64,000 nucleotides of DNA, taken from assembly GCA_017483305.1 (NCBI GenBank), contig JAFULC010000060.1:1-64000 (forward strand). The letters run 5' to 3'. The translations under genes and the position numbers were made by a program. Each line of letters starts with the position of its first letter. The first letter of the stretch is position 1. The DNA comes from Clostridia bacterium (GTDB lineage Bacteria > Bacillota > Clostridia > Oscillospirales > CAG-272). This document shows positions 15,474-24,501 of this stretch, one piece after another. Below the pieces are notes generated by a model. It was not told the origin of the DNA, ran no database searches, and saw only the letters and a program-made list of their open reading frames with translations.

Positions 15474-17032
15474 AAAATTCCAGAGATAACGAAAAAATAT
15501 TTGAACGACTCGCAGAGGTAGACGATGATCTGCTTGATGTGGCGTTAAATGTGGACAATGCAGATAAGCTTGAAAAATATGCAAGCGCTAAAATCCGCAC
15601 AAAAAAATCTATATTCATAAAACCTGCTTTCAGAAGAGCAATTGTCAGTGCGGCGTGCTTTACCCTGGTTGTTGGTTTGGTATTAGGCGGCTCGTTTATA
15701 CATCGGATAAATAATACCGGTGGCCAGCTCGGTGGCGAGGGCACGGAAGGACAGGAGACGGGACAGCAGACAAACAATGATATAGAGAACGAAACCCAAA
15801 GCGGAGATATCGGTAGCAACGTAGTCGAGCTGGATTCTCTTGATAAGATCAATTACTACGCTGCTGTCAAAATGACAAGCGCGGTCCCCACAGGCCTCTT
15901 TAACACTGCCGATGCAATTCCCTCCTCTCTCTCTCGTATCAACTATAAGTCTCGCAACATACAGTTCCTTAGCGGAACAACCGATAATAACGGTGAAGAC
16001 GTAATTGAAACGGTAGAAGACACCGTAATCGAAATTGAGACGAATACCGAAACCTCAGACGGTGATGACGACGATTATCTGTTTGATCTTCCCTTCGTAA
16101 TTACAACCGCAATATATTTTGAGACCGAGATCACCGAGGATTGTGAGCCCTTGGCATCGCTGATAGGCACTGGCAGAGCCGATGTGGTAGTTACAGATCT
16201 GCACGTTAACGGCAGGCCTCGAGCAATGATAACATTTAAAAATGGAGACAGATATTTCAACTGTATTACCCAAATGAGAGATCTTGTTCAGGGTATTAAC
16301 AATTTTCATTCAAACATATACATTGATGGATATGATCTGAAAAAAGATAACTCGAGATGCGCTCTGACCTCCTTCATAATTGATCTCGATTTGGAAAACG
16401 GAGAAATAATATCTGCGCAGTGGAAGCCTTATTCAAATACTCCCACGACCTCGCCAAGCTATTCCTTTTATATTTATGAAGACACGGTAAAGATATCAAG
16501 GGAGCGTTATTCGTTTTCTATAGAGGAGCTGGAAAATTACTATATCGGAATGGGTATGGATGTTGTTTCTCCCAATAAAGACGAGGATCAAATGAAAACG
16601 GAAGAATTATTGATAACCGCAGGTCGCAACGAAATAGCACCGCACGGATACGTCCTTTGGGAGAGCCGTTATGACGGTATTTCGGGATATTGGTCGGAGG
16701 AGCAGAACGAGAGCGTAGAACAATGGCTGATACCCGCCTTGGAAAAGGACAACGACAGGGATATTATTACGTTGGACAGAGTCGGACTTTTGGATATGTA
16801 CGTAGGTGACGGAGGCAAGGTAACATCCATTAAGGTCTATCATGCCAATGATGAGGGCAAGATCGTTCCTTTTGACGGGATTCATATTGACGGAACTATA
16901 TATTCTTTGGATTGGCTTGATCTGGGAGAATGGTACGTTCTTATAACTGTCGAATGGAAAGGCGACTATATCGAAGAAGCAAATATGTTTGAATCCTGCT
17001 GTAAGGAATATTTTTTCAAATTGACCGTTTAA
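15470..17032 (+). CDS. Single-TM protein, putative anti-sigma factor with large outer domain
   Basis: Not recognised by family. Of 520 residues, about 1-55 are cytoplasmic (acidic, LAEVDDDLLDVALNVDNADKL), 60-82 form one membrane helix (AACFTLVVGLVLGGSFI), 83-110 a Gly/Gln/Asn/Glu linker, and some 400 residues lie outside, rich in Asp, Tyr and Thr, with beta-strand-like segments and CC near the end. No zinc anti-sigma motif (HxxxCxxC) is seen. The role is inferred from the four-base overlap with the ECF sigma gene and the one-helix topology. The outside part is far larger than in common anti-sigma factors and may sense a ligand or wall state. Confidence 0.7.
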   Translation: MKNSRDNEKIFERLAEVDDDLLDVALNVDNADKLEKYASAKIRTKKSIFIKPAFRRAIVSAACFTLVVGLVLGGSFIHRINNTGGQLGGEGTEGQETGQQTNNDIENETQSGDIGSNVVELDSLDKINYYAAVKMTSAVPTGLFNTADAIPSSLSRINYKSRNIQFLSGTTDNNGEDVIETVEDTVIEIETNTETSDGDDDDYLFDLPFVITTAIYFETEITEDCEPLASLIGTGRADVVVTDLHVNGRPRAMITFKNGDRYFNCITQMRDLVQGINNFHSNIYIDGYDLKKDNSRCALTSFIIDLDLENGEIISAQWKPYSNTPTTSPSYSFYIYEDTVKISRERYSFSIEELENYYIGMGMDVVSPNKDEDQMKTEELLITAGRNEIAPHGYVLWESRYDGISGYWSEEQNESVEQWLIPALEKDNDRDIITLDRVGLLDMYVGDGGKVTSIKVYHANDEGKIVPFDGIHIDGTIYSLDWLDLGEWYVLITVEWKGDYIEEANMFESCCKEYFFKLTV

Positions 17033-17040
17033 TAAAAGCT

Positions 17041-17070
17041 GCGGCAACCTGCATGAAAGCAGGTTGCCGC
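17041..17070. terminator. Bidirectional terminator
   Basis: 12-bp GC-rich stem (17041-17052 with 17059-17070), loop ATGAAA, between convergent genes. Confidence 0.85.
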
Positions 17071-17082
17071 TTTTCTTATTCA

Positions 17083-17658
17083 CTATCTCAAAAATTTAAA
17101 TCTATGTCTAAGCTTAATAAAATAGAAGGTTATCAGCTTTGTCAGTGCGATATCGTATATGATAAATACAACGTTTACAAGCGCGTAAACACCGAATGCA
17201 AAAATTTCACCAAAGCCTTCCCCACCAAAGATATAGACGAAGGCATCTATGAGATTGCCGTCGGTCTGACCGAAAAACAGGAAATATGCAAGTGCAACGC
17301 TGATAAGCAACGCGATGTTCAGTATCACAAGCTTCAATCCCCAAGCAATCGGCTTTTTCAGTCGCTCCAGCTTTTCCTTAAGTATCGGATAGTAACCGAA
17401 AAACAGAAGATAGAACCAACCGCCCATGGTATACGGCATAAGTATCACGGCAAGCAGACTCGTTACGGCATATAAAAGCCACGGATATGCTCCGCCGAGC
17501 TCGATCACGGCAAATATGCAGAAAAACGAGGCTAAAGCCGCAACCGACAGATCGAGCACCTCAATGACCGATCCGAGAAAGATCAAAGCTACACCCATTG
17601 CCGCCAAAAGCGCGCAAAGGGTCATTTTTTTTGTTTTATGGGAAACTCCGCGAGACAC
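17083..17658 (-). CDS. Multi-pass membrane protein, ECF-transporter S-component-like
   Basis: A 191-residue protein with about five to six membrane helices: TLCALLAAMGVALIFLG near the N-terminus, then LSVAALASFFCIFAVIELGG, WLLYAVTSLLAVILMP, WFYLLFFGYYPILKEKLE and others. The Ala-rich first helix (TLCALLAAMGV) and overall size recall substrate-binding S components of energy-coupling-factor vitamin transporters, but no clear ligand-family signature is visible, so this is tentative. Last gene of an operon with DUF5685 and DnaJ-like genes; 27 bp separate it from the DnaJ gene. Confidence 0.55.
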   Translation of the reverse strand: MSRGVSHKTKKMTLCALLAAMGVALIFLGSVIEVLDLSVAALASFFCIFAVIELGGAYPWLLYAVTSLLAVILMPYTMGGWFYLLFFGYYPILKEKLERLKKPIAWGLKLVILNIALLISVALAYFLFFGQTDGNLIDAFVYIFGGEGFGEIFAFGVYALVNVVFIIYDIALTKLITFYFIKLRHRFKFLR

Positions 17659-17685
17659 GGCAATCCTCTCCTCTCGTAATGCTTA

Positions 17686-18327
17686 TTAGCAGCAACGGAT
17701 CAGGTCGCCGCCCATACATTCGCAGCAGCAATCTGCGCAAAGAAGTGTATTGCAGACGTCGCATCCTGAGCACCCCGATGAGCTTGCCGTGTTATATCCG
17801 CCGCCGTAGCCTCTTGCCTGCATATTAAGGCGATCAAGCGCGGCGCGGTATTCCTGATTCGTGGGGTCCATCATACAGGCAGTATTGATCATTCTCTGTG
17901 CATCAACGTAATATCCTCTCTTGATAAGCACACAACCCATAAGATAATGCCACTCGGCAGCGCGGTCGCCCTGATTTATACTGTTAAGCTCGGCTTCTGC
18001 GGCACTTATGTTGCCCGAATTGATGTTTCGACGCACGTTTGCATAGTTGTAGCCCGAGGAATTACCTGAAGAGCCGTTGTTGTAGGAGTTGTTGTAGGAG
18101 TTGTTGTAGGAGCTGCCGCGAGAGCCTCCTGAGCGCATTTTCTGTATCTCCTCGTACGCCGAGTTGACCTCCTTCATCTTCTCCTCTGCGAGCTCCTTAA
18201 GATCACCGTCGGAATACTTATCGGGATGATATTTTCGCGCAAGCTTTCTGTAAGCGTCTTTAATTTCGTCGTCAGTAGCGGAGGGTGAGACCCCCAACAC
18301 CTTATACGGATCCTTATAGCCAGCCAT
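17686..18327 (-). CDS. DnaJ-domain protein with Cys-rich tail
   Basis: A 213-residue J-domain protein. Residues 1-66 are a full J domain ([28 protein letters not shown] with the HPD triad) that would stimulate a DnaK ATPase. It lacks the DnaJ zinc-finger and substrate domains, so it is not DnaJ itself. A linker of repeated Asn-Asn-Ser-Tyr units (bases 18077-18112) is followed by a TPR-like region ([24 protein letters not shown]) and a C-terminal tail with about ten Cys ([19 protein letters not shown]) that may bind metal. It starts two bases after the DUF5685 stop, so the two are co-translated. Confidence 0.9.
   Translation of the reverse strand: MAGYKDPYKVLGVSPSATDDEIKDAYRKLARKYHPDKYSDGDLKELAEEKMKEVNSAYEEIQKMRSGGSRGSSYNNSYNNSYNNGSSGNSSGYNYANVRRNINSGNISAAEAELNSINQGDRAAEWHYLMGCVLIKRGYYVDAQRMINTACMMDPTNQEYRAALDRLNMQARGYGGGYNTASSSGCSGCDVCNTLLCADCCCECMGGDLIRCC
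18077..18112 (-). repeat. Three perfect 12-bp tandem repeats in the DnaJ-like gene
   Basis: Unit TTGTTGTAGGAG on the plus strand, three identical copies, coding for Ser-Tyr-Asn-Asn units in the linker. Likely to change copy number between strains. Confidence 0.9.
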
Positions 18328-18329
18328 TT

Positions 18330-19241
18330 TTATCTAACCTTTCGTGTTTTATCTCTTGAAGTCTTTTTGCCCTTGCGCTTGCATTTTCCGTCAAGCTCAA
18401 GGATGCGGTCTGCCACGTCGGGCATACCACGGTAGATTATATTCTTTATTATACCCTCAATATTTGGATTTTCACCAAATTCTATAAGATCAAATGCGGG
18501 CTCTGCCGCGAGAAGCTCAAGACGGAGCGAGGTAGCGACTGCACGCTTTTTGTCCTCGTCGAGCCCTTGGGCGCCGTAAAGACAAATAAAGGGGTTGAAT
18601 CTTGTTTTTTTCAAATCGTCGTCAAGATCGTCGACCGCATCGACGATATATATCCATTTTCCTATGTGCAGGCCGATATTACGGAGTATCTTGGCATTAT
18701 CACCCTCAACACCGAATGAAAGTATCTCGGCGAGCAGCTCTCCGAAGCGGTCCGCGGGGGCGTCAACCGATGGAAGCTTTTCCTTTTCGAGCTCTGCAAG
18801 TCTTTTAAGTCCGTTATTTATCCTTTCATCAAGCTCGGCATATTTTTTCAGAGCCTTTTTGCGCATTTTTCTTGCCAACGGCTTGGTAAGTCGCGCCTTC
18901 AGCCTCTTGATTCCCCTCTCGTCGCTTATATCGTCCGCAGTTTTGCCCCAGACGAGCAAGGCCGAGGCATAGGCACAGTAAGCCAATGAATCACAGAAAT
19001 CGAGATACGGGCGTTTTTTGAAGGGATGCGCGATGCATCTTCCGCTCTTGACCGTCGGATTTTCTCCCGATACAGCAAGTCGCAAAAGCGCCAGAAAGAC
19101 CATATCGTAGCTCAAGGTCATTCTTGAGCACTGTCCCGTGCATTTTCCCTGCGCCCGACACATACCGCAATAGACTGCCTTGTAATATTCGTTTTCCCGC
19201 ACTCGAAGCTCGGGTGTGTCGGTACGGATATATCCGAACAT
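18330..19241 (-). CDS. DUF5685 family protein
   Basis: A 303-residue protein of the DUF5685 family, common in Clostridia and without known function. Seen: [16 protein letters not shown] at the N-terminus, [23 protein letters not shown] (four Cys that may bind a metal), [27 protein letters not shown] and [22 protein letters not shown], whose Asp-rich helix recalls isoprenoid-synthase-like folds. The start at 19241 is chosen because GGGGAG lies seven bases upstream and the family begins with MFGY. Downstream DnaJ-domain gene two bases away. Confidence 0.85.
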   Translation of the reverse strand: MFGYIRTDTPELRVRENEYYKAVYCGMCRAQGKCTGQCSRMTLSYDMVFLALLRLAVSGENPTVKSGRCIAHPFKKRPYLDFCDSLAYCAYASALLVWGKTADDISDERGIKRLKARLTKPLARKMRKKALKKYAELDERINNGLKRLAELEKEKLPSVDAPADRFGELLAEILSFGVEGDNAKILRNIGLHIGKWIYIVDAVDDLDDDLKKTRFNPFICLYGAQGLDEDKKRAVATSLRLELLAAEPAFDLIEFGENPNIEGIIKNIIYRGMPDVADRILELDGKCKRKGKKTSRDKTRKVR

Positions 19242-19278
19242 AGCTTTTCTCCCCGGAAATAATTGTAATACTCTATAT

Positions 19279-19307
19279 ATGATACACCATTTGTAAGGAA
19301 AAGACAA
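19279..19307 (-). promoter_or_regulatory. Sigma-A promoter of the DUF5685-DnaJ operon
   Basis: Minus strand TTGTCT (19302-19307), 17-bp spacer, TATCAT (19279-19284). Confidence 0.6.
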
Positions 19308-19418
19308 GTGCTTTTTGTAAACATTTCTGTTGTTTGTGTGAAATCTCTGTGTTTTTACGTTTCAATTGCTTTTAATGCTCCTTTTTAAATTTTTATTGCA
19401 TATTTTTGCAAAAATCTC

Positions 19419-19462
19419 TTGAAAAATTGACAAAAATGGGTTATACTATAATTTGGTATAAT
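19419..19462 (+). promoter_or_regulatory. Promoter region of gpmI
   Basis: TTGAAA (19419-19424) with 17 bp to TATACT (19442-19447) is the best pair. A better -35 (TTGACA, 19427-19432) and two TATAAT boxes (19447-19452, 19457-19462) overlap it but have 14- and 24-bp spacings. Confidence 0.5.
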
Positions 19463-19495
19463 TTTGTAATAATTTTTGGAGGAACACTAATAAAA

Positions 19496-21160
19496 ATGGC
19501 ACTTACACTCAAAAAATCCGCGAAGTTTGATGGCGTTAAGGGTCCTGTACTTACTCTTGTAATGGACGGCGTAGGTCTTGCTCCCAACAGCGTTGCAAAT
19601 GCAGTTGCAACCGCTTATACTCCCAATCTTGACGCGCTTATGGCTAATTATCCTATGGTCACCCTCAAGGCTCACGGCACCGCAGTCGGTCTTCCCTCTG
19701 ATGACGATATGGGCAACAGCGAGGTCGGTCACAACGCTCTCGGTGCAGGTCAGGTATTCGCACAGGGCGCAAAGCTCGTTACACAGAGCATTGAAAGTGG
19801 CAAGATGTACGCTTCGGGCACGTGGAAGGAGATAGTCGGCAACGTCAAGGCTAATAACTCCACTCTCCACTTTATCGGACTTCTCTCCGACGGTAACGTA
19901 CACGCTCACATAGATCATCTTAAGGCTATGCTCGCGCAGGCGAAGGCAGAGGGCGTTGCAAGCATCCGCGTTCACGCACTTATCGACGGACGTGACGTTG
20001 GCGAAACAAGCGCATTTGAATATATCGATCCCTTTGAGGAATATATCGCTTCCCTTTCTGACGATAGCTGCACTATCAAGATCGCAAGCGGCGGCGGACG
20101 TATGCAGGTAACTATGGATAGATACGAGGCTAACTGGTCTATGGTTGAGATCGGCTGGAAGACTCACGTGCTTGGCGAGGGCAGACAGTTTGCAACCGCT
20201 CACGAGGCTATTGAGACCTACAGAAACGAGCTCCACGTTATCGACCAGGATCTTCCTCCCTTCGTTATTGCTGAGAACGGAAAGCCCGTAGGCACTATCG
20301 AGGACGGCGACAGCGTTGTCTTCTTCAACTTCCGCGGCGACCGTGCTATCGAGATCTCCAAGACCTTCGACGCTCCCGAGGGCGCGTTCGACAAGTTCGA
20401 CAGAGTCCGTGTTCCCAAGGTAGTATACGCAGGTATGCTCGAATACGACGGTGACCTTCACATCCCCGCAAAGTACCTCGTAAATCCCCCCGAGATCACC
20501 GAAACAATGAGTGAATATCTCGCAAACACGGGTGTTAAGCAGTATGCGATCTCCGAGACTCAGAAATACGGACACGTAACTTATTTTTGGAACGGAAACA
20601 AGTCGGGTAAGTTCTCCGAGGAGCTTGAGACCTACGTTGAGGTTCTTTCCGACGTTGTTCCCTTTGAGCAGAGACCCTGGATGAAGTGCGCGGAGATCAC
20701 CGACAAGCTGATCGCGGCGCTTGAGGGCGGCGAGTACGCTTATTACAGAGTCAACTTCCCCAACGGCGATATGGTAGGTCATACGGGAAGCCTTGCAGCT
20801 ACGAGATGCTCTATGGAGGCACTTGACCTCCAGATAGGCAGAATCCTTGCTGTCATCGATAAGCTCGGCGGCGTTGCTATCATCACAGCAGACCACGGAA
20901 ACGCCGACGAAATGTTTGAGATGGACAAGAAGACAGGTCAGCCCAAGGTATCTAAGGACGGCAAGATGAAAGCAAAGACCAGCCATACACTCAACAAGGT
21001 TCCCTGCATCGTTTACGATAATACCGATGCGAAGAATCATTACACCGTAAAGGCTGACGAGGGCAACTTCGGTCTTTCCAACGTTGCGGCAACTATGGTT
21101 AACCTCCTCGGTTACGAGGCTCCTGCAAAGTGGGATGAGAGTATTATTGAATTGAAGTAA
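19496..21160 (+). CDS. gpmI: 2,3-bisphosphoglycerate-independent phosphoglycerate mutase
   Basis: Glycolytic mutase interconverting 3- and 2-phosphoglycerate with two Mn2+ ions; 554 residues. Seen: TLVMDGVGLAPNS (first metal Asp), DDMGNSEVGHNALGAG with the phosphorylated Ser, FIGLLSDGNVHAHIDHL, HALIDGRDVGETSAFEYI, ADHGNADEMFE and KTSHTLNKVPCIVYD with metal His and Asp residues. Start at 19496 (GGAGGAACACTAATAAAA before it) begins MALTLKK; an upstream in-frame ATG has no ribosome binding site and would run through the promoter. The gene has strong codon bias, as expected for a highly expressed enzyme. Confidence 0.96.
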   Translation: MALTLKKSAKFDGVKGPVLTLVMDGVGLAPNSVANAVATAYTPNLDALMANYPMVTLKAHGTAVGLPSDDDMGNSEVGHNALGAGQVFAQGAKLVTQSIESGKMYASGTWKEIVGNVKANNSTLHFIGLLSDGNVHAHIDHLKAMLAQAKAEGVASIRVHALIDGRDVGETSAFEYIDPFEEYIASLSDDSCTIKIASGGGRMQVTMDRYEANWSMVEIGWKTHVLGEGRQFATAHEAIETYRNELHVIDQDLPPFVIAENGKPVGTIEDGDSVVFFNFRGDRAIEISKTFDAPEGAFDKFDRVRVPKVVYAGMLEYDGDLHIPAKYLVNPPEITETMSEYLANTGVKQYAISETQKYGHVTYFWNGNKSGKFSEELETYVEVLSDVVPFEQRPWMKCAEITDKLIAALEGGEYAYYRVNFPNGDMVGHTGSLAATRCSMEALDLQIGRILAVIDKLGGVAIITADHGNADEMFEMDKKTGQPKVSKDGKMKAKTSHTLNKVPCIVYDNTDAKNHYTVKADEGNFGLSNVAATMVNLLGYEAPAKWDESIIELK

Positions 21161-21162
21161 TA

Positions 21163-21199
21163 AAAAAATCGGGAAGGATTTAGTCCTTCCCGATTTTTT
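21163..21199. terminator. Bidirectional terminator
   Basis: 16-bp perfect stem (21163-21178 with 21184-21199), loop TTTAG, ending in six Ts on both strands. Serves gpmI and the minus-strand small peptide gene. Confidence 0.9.
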
Positions 21200-21210
21200 A
21201 TCCAATGAAA

Positions 21211-21312
21211 TTATTTCTTCTTTCTGAAGAAAATTACTGCAGAGCTGATGATCGACGTCGCCATCAGTATCAATGCAGATGATGAAATAAGTGCGCCACA
21301 GCCTAATGCCAT
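21211..21312 (-). CDS. 33-residue single-helix membrane peptide
   Basis: A small gene hidden between gpmI and a lipoprotein. AAGGAGG (21321-21327, minus strand) lies eight bases before ATG at 21312; the product starts MALGCGALISSSALILM, continues with a hydrophobic stretch to residue 29 and ends FFRKKK, followed directly by a stop and the terminator. One membrane helix with a positive cytoplasmic tail. It is unrecognised and resembles small regulatory or stabilising membrane peptides only in general form. It is the last gene of the lipoprotein operon that begins at the ECF-type promoter 24502-24540. Confidence 0.65.
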   Translation of the reverse strand: MALGCGALISSSALILMATSIISSAVIFFRKKK

Positions 21313-21360
21313 CACGTTGTCCTCCTTGGATATTTTTAATTATTTTAACGTCAATATTTT

Positions 21361-22590
21361 TTAGCCAAATATTGGCTCATCATTCGATGGATCTGAAAGT
21401 CGCACGTTTTGTGGGTTGCTCAGAATATACGAATAGCTTTCGGTTCCACCTGCAACACCCGTGTATGTTCCCTCTGATTTTATCAGATGCTCTTCATAAT
21501 ATCTGACCGCAACGGTATCGAATAGACCAATGCTTTGGTCAGCATCCTGATATTCTACCAATACACTGCCTATGCCGTTAAAATCAGCCACAAAGCCATC
21601 TTCAAATACGTACGTAACGTATCCGAACGACAGAACTGTTAAGCTATAATCCTCATCAACCGATACACAGAGCATTTCAAGCTTATTCTCTCCATTGTTG
21701 AACATCAGAGTAACACTGCGAGTTACGAAAACGGTTATTTCACGCGAGGTGATAGTATAATTTTCGGTATATATCAATTCATACGACGGTGCTTCCGTTT
21801 CACAGGCTAACTTCAATACAATTGATGACTTATCATCGCGATATAAAGTCATTATACCCTCGGCATCCTTATCAGAAACAAAATCCTTATACGGATCGAC
21901 AGCAAATCCGAGCTTTTGCAAAACGGTTGTCAATGTGTCCTCAAAGGTTACGTCATAGGGCATGGTAAGACTGTCGAGAAGAACCTTGGTATAAAAACTG
22001 TTCGTGTACCTTGCACTTTTTCCGTCTTCTGCTTCTGTATAGTCATTGCGAAAGCCGAATAGCTCGCCCAACGCTTCACAACCTCCACCTAAAGGACCGT
22101 CATAGTGGCATAAGGGTATAAGATCGGTAATGGCTGTTCCGTCATAACTATAATTCCCCATTTGGTAAATATAGTTACCTTGCGATATGTCGGGAACAAA
22201 ATGCTCGTAGTCAAGAAATTGAGCGAAGCTATCGTACTTTTGCACGTGAATCTTTATCTCCATTACCTTGCTATTCTTATCGTAATAAACAATAATGGAC
22301 TTGTTGTGACTCAAGCTCCACGTTTCGCCAAAGAATCCGGAAAGCATACCGTCGTTTTCTCCCCAGGCAGTATGCAAGTCCTCCTGAGAAAAGCCGATAA
22401 GCCTCTCGGACAGCTCGTCTTCCGAGCAATCCTTGATTTCCTCAAGTGCAGGCACGCCATTGTTCTCCACTTCTGACGAAATAGTTGTTTCCTCGGAGGT
22501 TGTCTCGGTGTCATTAAGATTATCTTCCACACATCCGACGAATGAGAATATAAGGATCAATACCAAGCTCAATGCCAAAATCTTTTTCAT
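21361..22590 (-). CDS. Unknown secreted lipoprotein
   Basis: A 409-residue lipoprotein. The signal peptide (MKKILALSLVLILIFSF) ends in a lipobox with VGC at residues 18-20, followed by a Thr/Glu/Ser-rich linker (TETTSEETTISSEVE) that spans the wall. The remaining 350 residues are acidic, rich in Tyr, Asp and Val, and look like all-beta or mixed domains; no family was recognised. GAGGTAA precedes the start. It lies 27 bp downstream of a small membrane protein gene and is probably expressed from the ECF-type promoter upstream of the operon. Confidence 0.75.
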   Translation of the reverse strand: MKKILALSLVLILIFSFVGCVEDNLNDTETTSEETTISSEVENNGVPALEEIKDCSEDELSERLIGFSQEDLHTAWGENDGMLSGFFGETWSLSHNKSIIVYYDKNSKVMEIKIHVQKYDSFAQFLDYEHFVPDISQGNYIYQMGNYSYDGTAITDLIPLCHYDGPLGGGCEALGELFGFRNDYTEAEDGKSARYTNSFYTKVLLDSLTMPYDVTFEDTLTTVLQKLGFAVDPYKDFVSDKDAEGIMTLYRDDKSSIVLKLACETEAPSYELIYTENYTITSREITVFVTRSVTLMFNNGENKLEMLCVSVDEDYSLTVLSFGYVTYVFEDGFVADFNGIGSVLVEYQDADQSIGLFDTVAVRYYEEHLIKSEGTYTGVAGGTESYSYILSNPQNVRLSDPSNDEPIFG

Positions 22591-22617
22591 AGAATTTACC
22601 TCCTTGCAATTAGCTAT

Positions 22618-22971
22618 TTAATACCCCCGACCTACCGAGGATGCTAAGATTAGCATAATTACGAACAGACCAACTGCCACCCCTAACACAATATTACTTA
22701 TTTTTTGTATCCTTTCAGAATCGCGATATTTAAGAGCAATGATATTCAAAATAGCAGCCGCCACGGCAAGTGCGATCGATACGTATGCGGGAATGGAGTT
22801 ATATCCGTCGCAAATATTTTCAAACATACTGTGTCTGAATATTACTTCAACAATTTCTCCCGTCACCCGATCCGGAAGATGTCCGACTCCCTTGAAAATT
22901 TTTGCAAACCACATGGGAACAAGGCTTAAGGAAATAACAATTTTGCTGATACCAAACAAGTATTTTTTCAC
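22618..22971 (-). CDS. Small membrane protein, about three helices
   Basis: A 117-residue product, not recognised. Hydrophobic segments at about residues 5-25 (GISKIVISLSLVPMWFAKIF), 63-82 (AYVSIALAVAAAILNIIAL) and 95-112 (ISNIVLGVAVGLFVIMLILA). The GTG at 22971 is preferred as start because GGGGGTGA lies six bases before it and the product begins MKKYLFG; a GTG at 22986 is possible. It sits between two lipoprotein genes with 27-bp gaps on both sides, all in the same direction, which supports one operon. Confidence 0.65.
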   Translation of the reverse strand: MKKYLFGISKIVISLSLVPMWFAKIFKGVGHLPDRVTGEIVEVIFRHSMFENICDGYNSIPAYVSIALAVAAAILNIIALKYRDSERIQKISNIVLGVAVGLFVIMLILASSVGRGY

Positions 22972-22998
22972 AACTCTCACCCCCACAAGCCGATTTTA

Positions 22999-24477
22999 TC
23001 AGTATGTTTTATGCACAAGCTCGGCATCAAACTCGGTGCACCCCGCAATCTTGCTTTTCAGCACGGGAACAGTAATGAACCAAGACGCCATATCATCGGT
23101 AAAGCATTCGGGATCGTTTGTCTGCGTTACCAGAATGCAGAAATAATCATCCTCACAAACCATGCCGTTTACGCCAAATCTGAAAGAGCCGCTTATTGTG
23201 TCGATATATACCAACATGAGCGAGTATTCTTCAAAAAATGCGTCATCATATTCTGCGGTGACATCATTTAGCGACGGAACCTCGTCCCAACCGAAATTGA
23301 AGCCGTGTTCTCCGCCAAAATCGGTCTTGAATTTTTCAAGATCGTTCAATGTGTCAAATCTGTATATCGGAAGATGATTCGAATATCCCGATTTTTGCAG
23401 CTTATCTGCATTCAGAGCGTTATCATAAATCCTGTCATCCCTTCCCGAGCCTGCACGGGAAAGAACGTCATCGTAGTTATAACTGAACCTGATAATTATA
23501 GTCTCATCCTCGGTAAATTCCCTGTCAACGAAAGGCGTTCCGTCGCTGTTAAATATCTGATAGTCGTAATAGGCAGTCATGGTCGTCAAAATCTCTTTAA
23601 TTTCGTCAACCGTATAGACTACGTTGTTGCTGACAGATATACATCCCAATTCGCGTTGATAATCGGTCTCAAATTTAATTACAGATGAAGTCTCGTTTTT
23701 CGGAATAAGACTGCTGAAATTCTTTTCGGATACGACTTCATAGTAGCCCATTCCGTATATTTCAATCAAATTATCGGAAATTATTTTTACGGTTTTGCCA
23801 TCAATTATCAGATCAGCATCCTTTGTATAATCATACGCGTATAGATCTAATTCGATCTCGGTTAAATGAATTTCCGAAAGATCAAAATCGGTCAGGGTCG
23901 TTATATTGCCGTACGAGGAAAGCTTGACTTCTTCTCTTGCCCCAATGTAGCAATATGAGCTATCGTAAATCCCCTTAAATGGAAATTCAATCGAAGCAAT
24001 ATATCCAATACCGTTTACGTAAAATTCGTTTCTTGAGCTAAAGCTGAATTCGAAGGTCTTGTCATCGCTCGCCAGAGTTATGTTATATGTCCCCACTCCA
24101 TAATACAAATCGGTGGCGCGTGTAAATTCGACGTTATTTATAAACTCAATAACCGAATTCACGTGCTCCTGATTGGAGGCGATCATAACGTCGTGCATTA
24201 TTATTCCGCCCAAGGTGCCGTTAAAGCTGTCCACGGTGAACGAGGAAATATTGCCGATGTCAATATGGTTTGAGATGCTATACAGATCTTCAAACGAATA
24301 TACTTCTTTTTCTTTGATTGTCGTCTCCTCCGCAGTGGTTTCGTTCACTGTCGTTTCCTCGGATGCATTTTCGGATAACGTTGTTTCTTCCGCATCGGGC
24401 AATTGCGTTATCTCGTCACAAGCCGAGCAGATCATAATACAGAAAATGAAGAATAAACAAACAAATAGCTTTTTCAT
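22999..24477 (-). CDS. Unknown secreted lipoprotein, first gene of ECF-type operon
   Basis: A 492-residue lipoprotein. The signal peptide (MKKLFVCLFFIFCIMI) ends in lipobox CSAC, followed by repeated Glu-Glu-Thr-Thr units (residues 30-57). The mature part is acidic with many beta-strand-like segments and no recognised family; a C-terminal block holds MLVYIDTISGSFRFGV and FCILVTQTNDPECF. Start at 24477 is set by GGGAGG seven bases upstream; an in-frame upstream codon at 24507 lies inside the promoter block. General make-up resembles the outer domain of the putative anti-sigma protein at 15470, but no alignable motif was found by eye. Confidence 0.75.
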   Translation of the reverse strand: MKKLFVCLFFIFCIMICSACDEITQLPDAEETTLSENASEETTVNETTAEETTIKEKEVYSFEDLYSISNHIDIGNISSFTVDSFNGTLGGIIMHDVMIASNQEHVNSVIEFINNVEFTRATDLYYGVGTYNITLASDDKTFEFSFSSRNEFYVNGIGYIASIEFPFKGIYDSSYCYIGAREEVKLSSYGNITTLTDFDLSEIHLTEIELDLYAYDYTKDADLIIDGKTVKIISDNLIEIYGMGYYEVVSEKNFSSLIPKNETSSVIKFETDYQRELGCISVSNNVVYTVDEIKEILTTMTAYYDYQIFNSDGTPFVDREFTEDETIIIRFSYNYDDVLSRAGSGRDDRIYDNALNADKLQKSGYSNHLPIYRFDTLNDLEKFKTDFGGEHGFNFGWDEVPSLNDVTAEYDDAFFEEYSLMLVYIDTISGSFRFGVNGMVCEDDYFCILVTQTNDPECFTDDMASWFITVPVLKSKIAGCTEFDAELVHKTY

Positions 24478-24501
24478 AATGTACCTCCCGTGTTGGTGTT
24501 C

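Noticed and set aside
19427..19452. TTGACA with TATAAT as gpmI promoter
   Set aside because: The spacing is only 14 bp. An overlapping pair with 17 bp is preferred.
19487..21205. Long open frame of 572 codons antisense to gpmI
   Set aside because: It mirrors the gpmI coding strand, has no ribosome binding site, and its sequence lacks any protein-like motif. Strong codon bias in gpmI keeps the antisense frame open.
22972..22986. Upstream GTG starts of the small membrane protein
   Set aside because: The region contains the GGGGGTGA ribosome binding site that serves the GTG at 22971.
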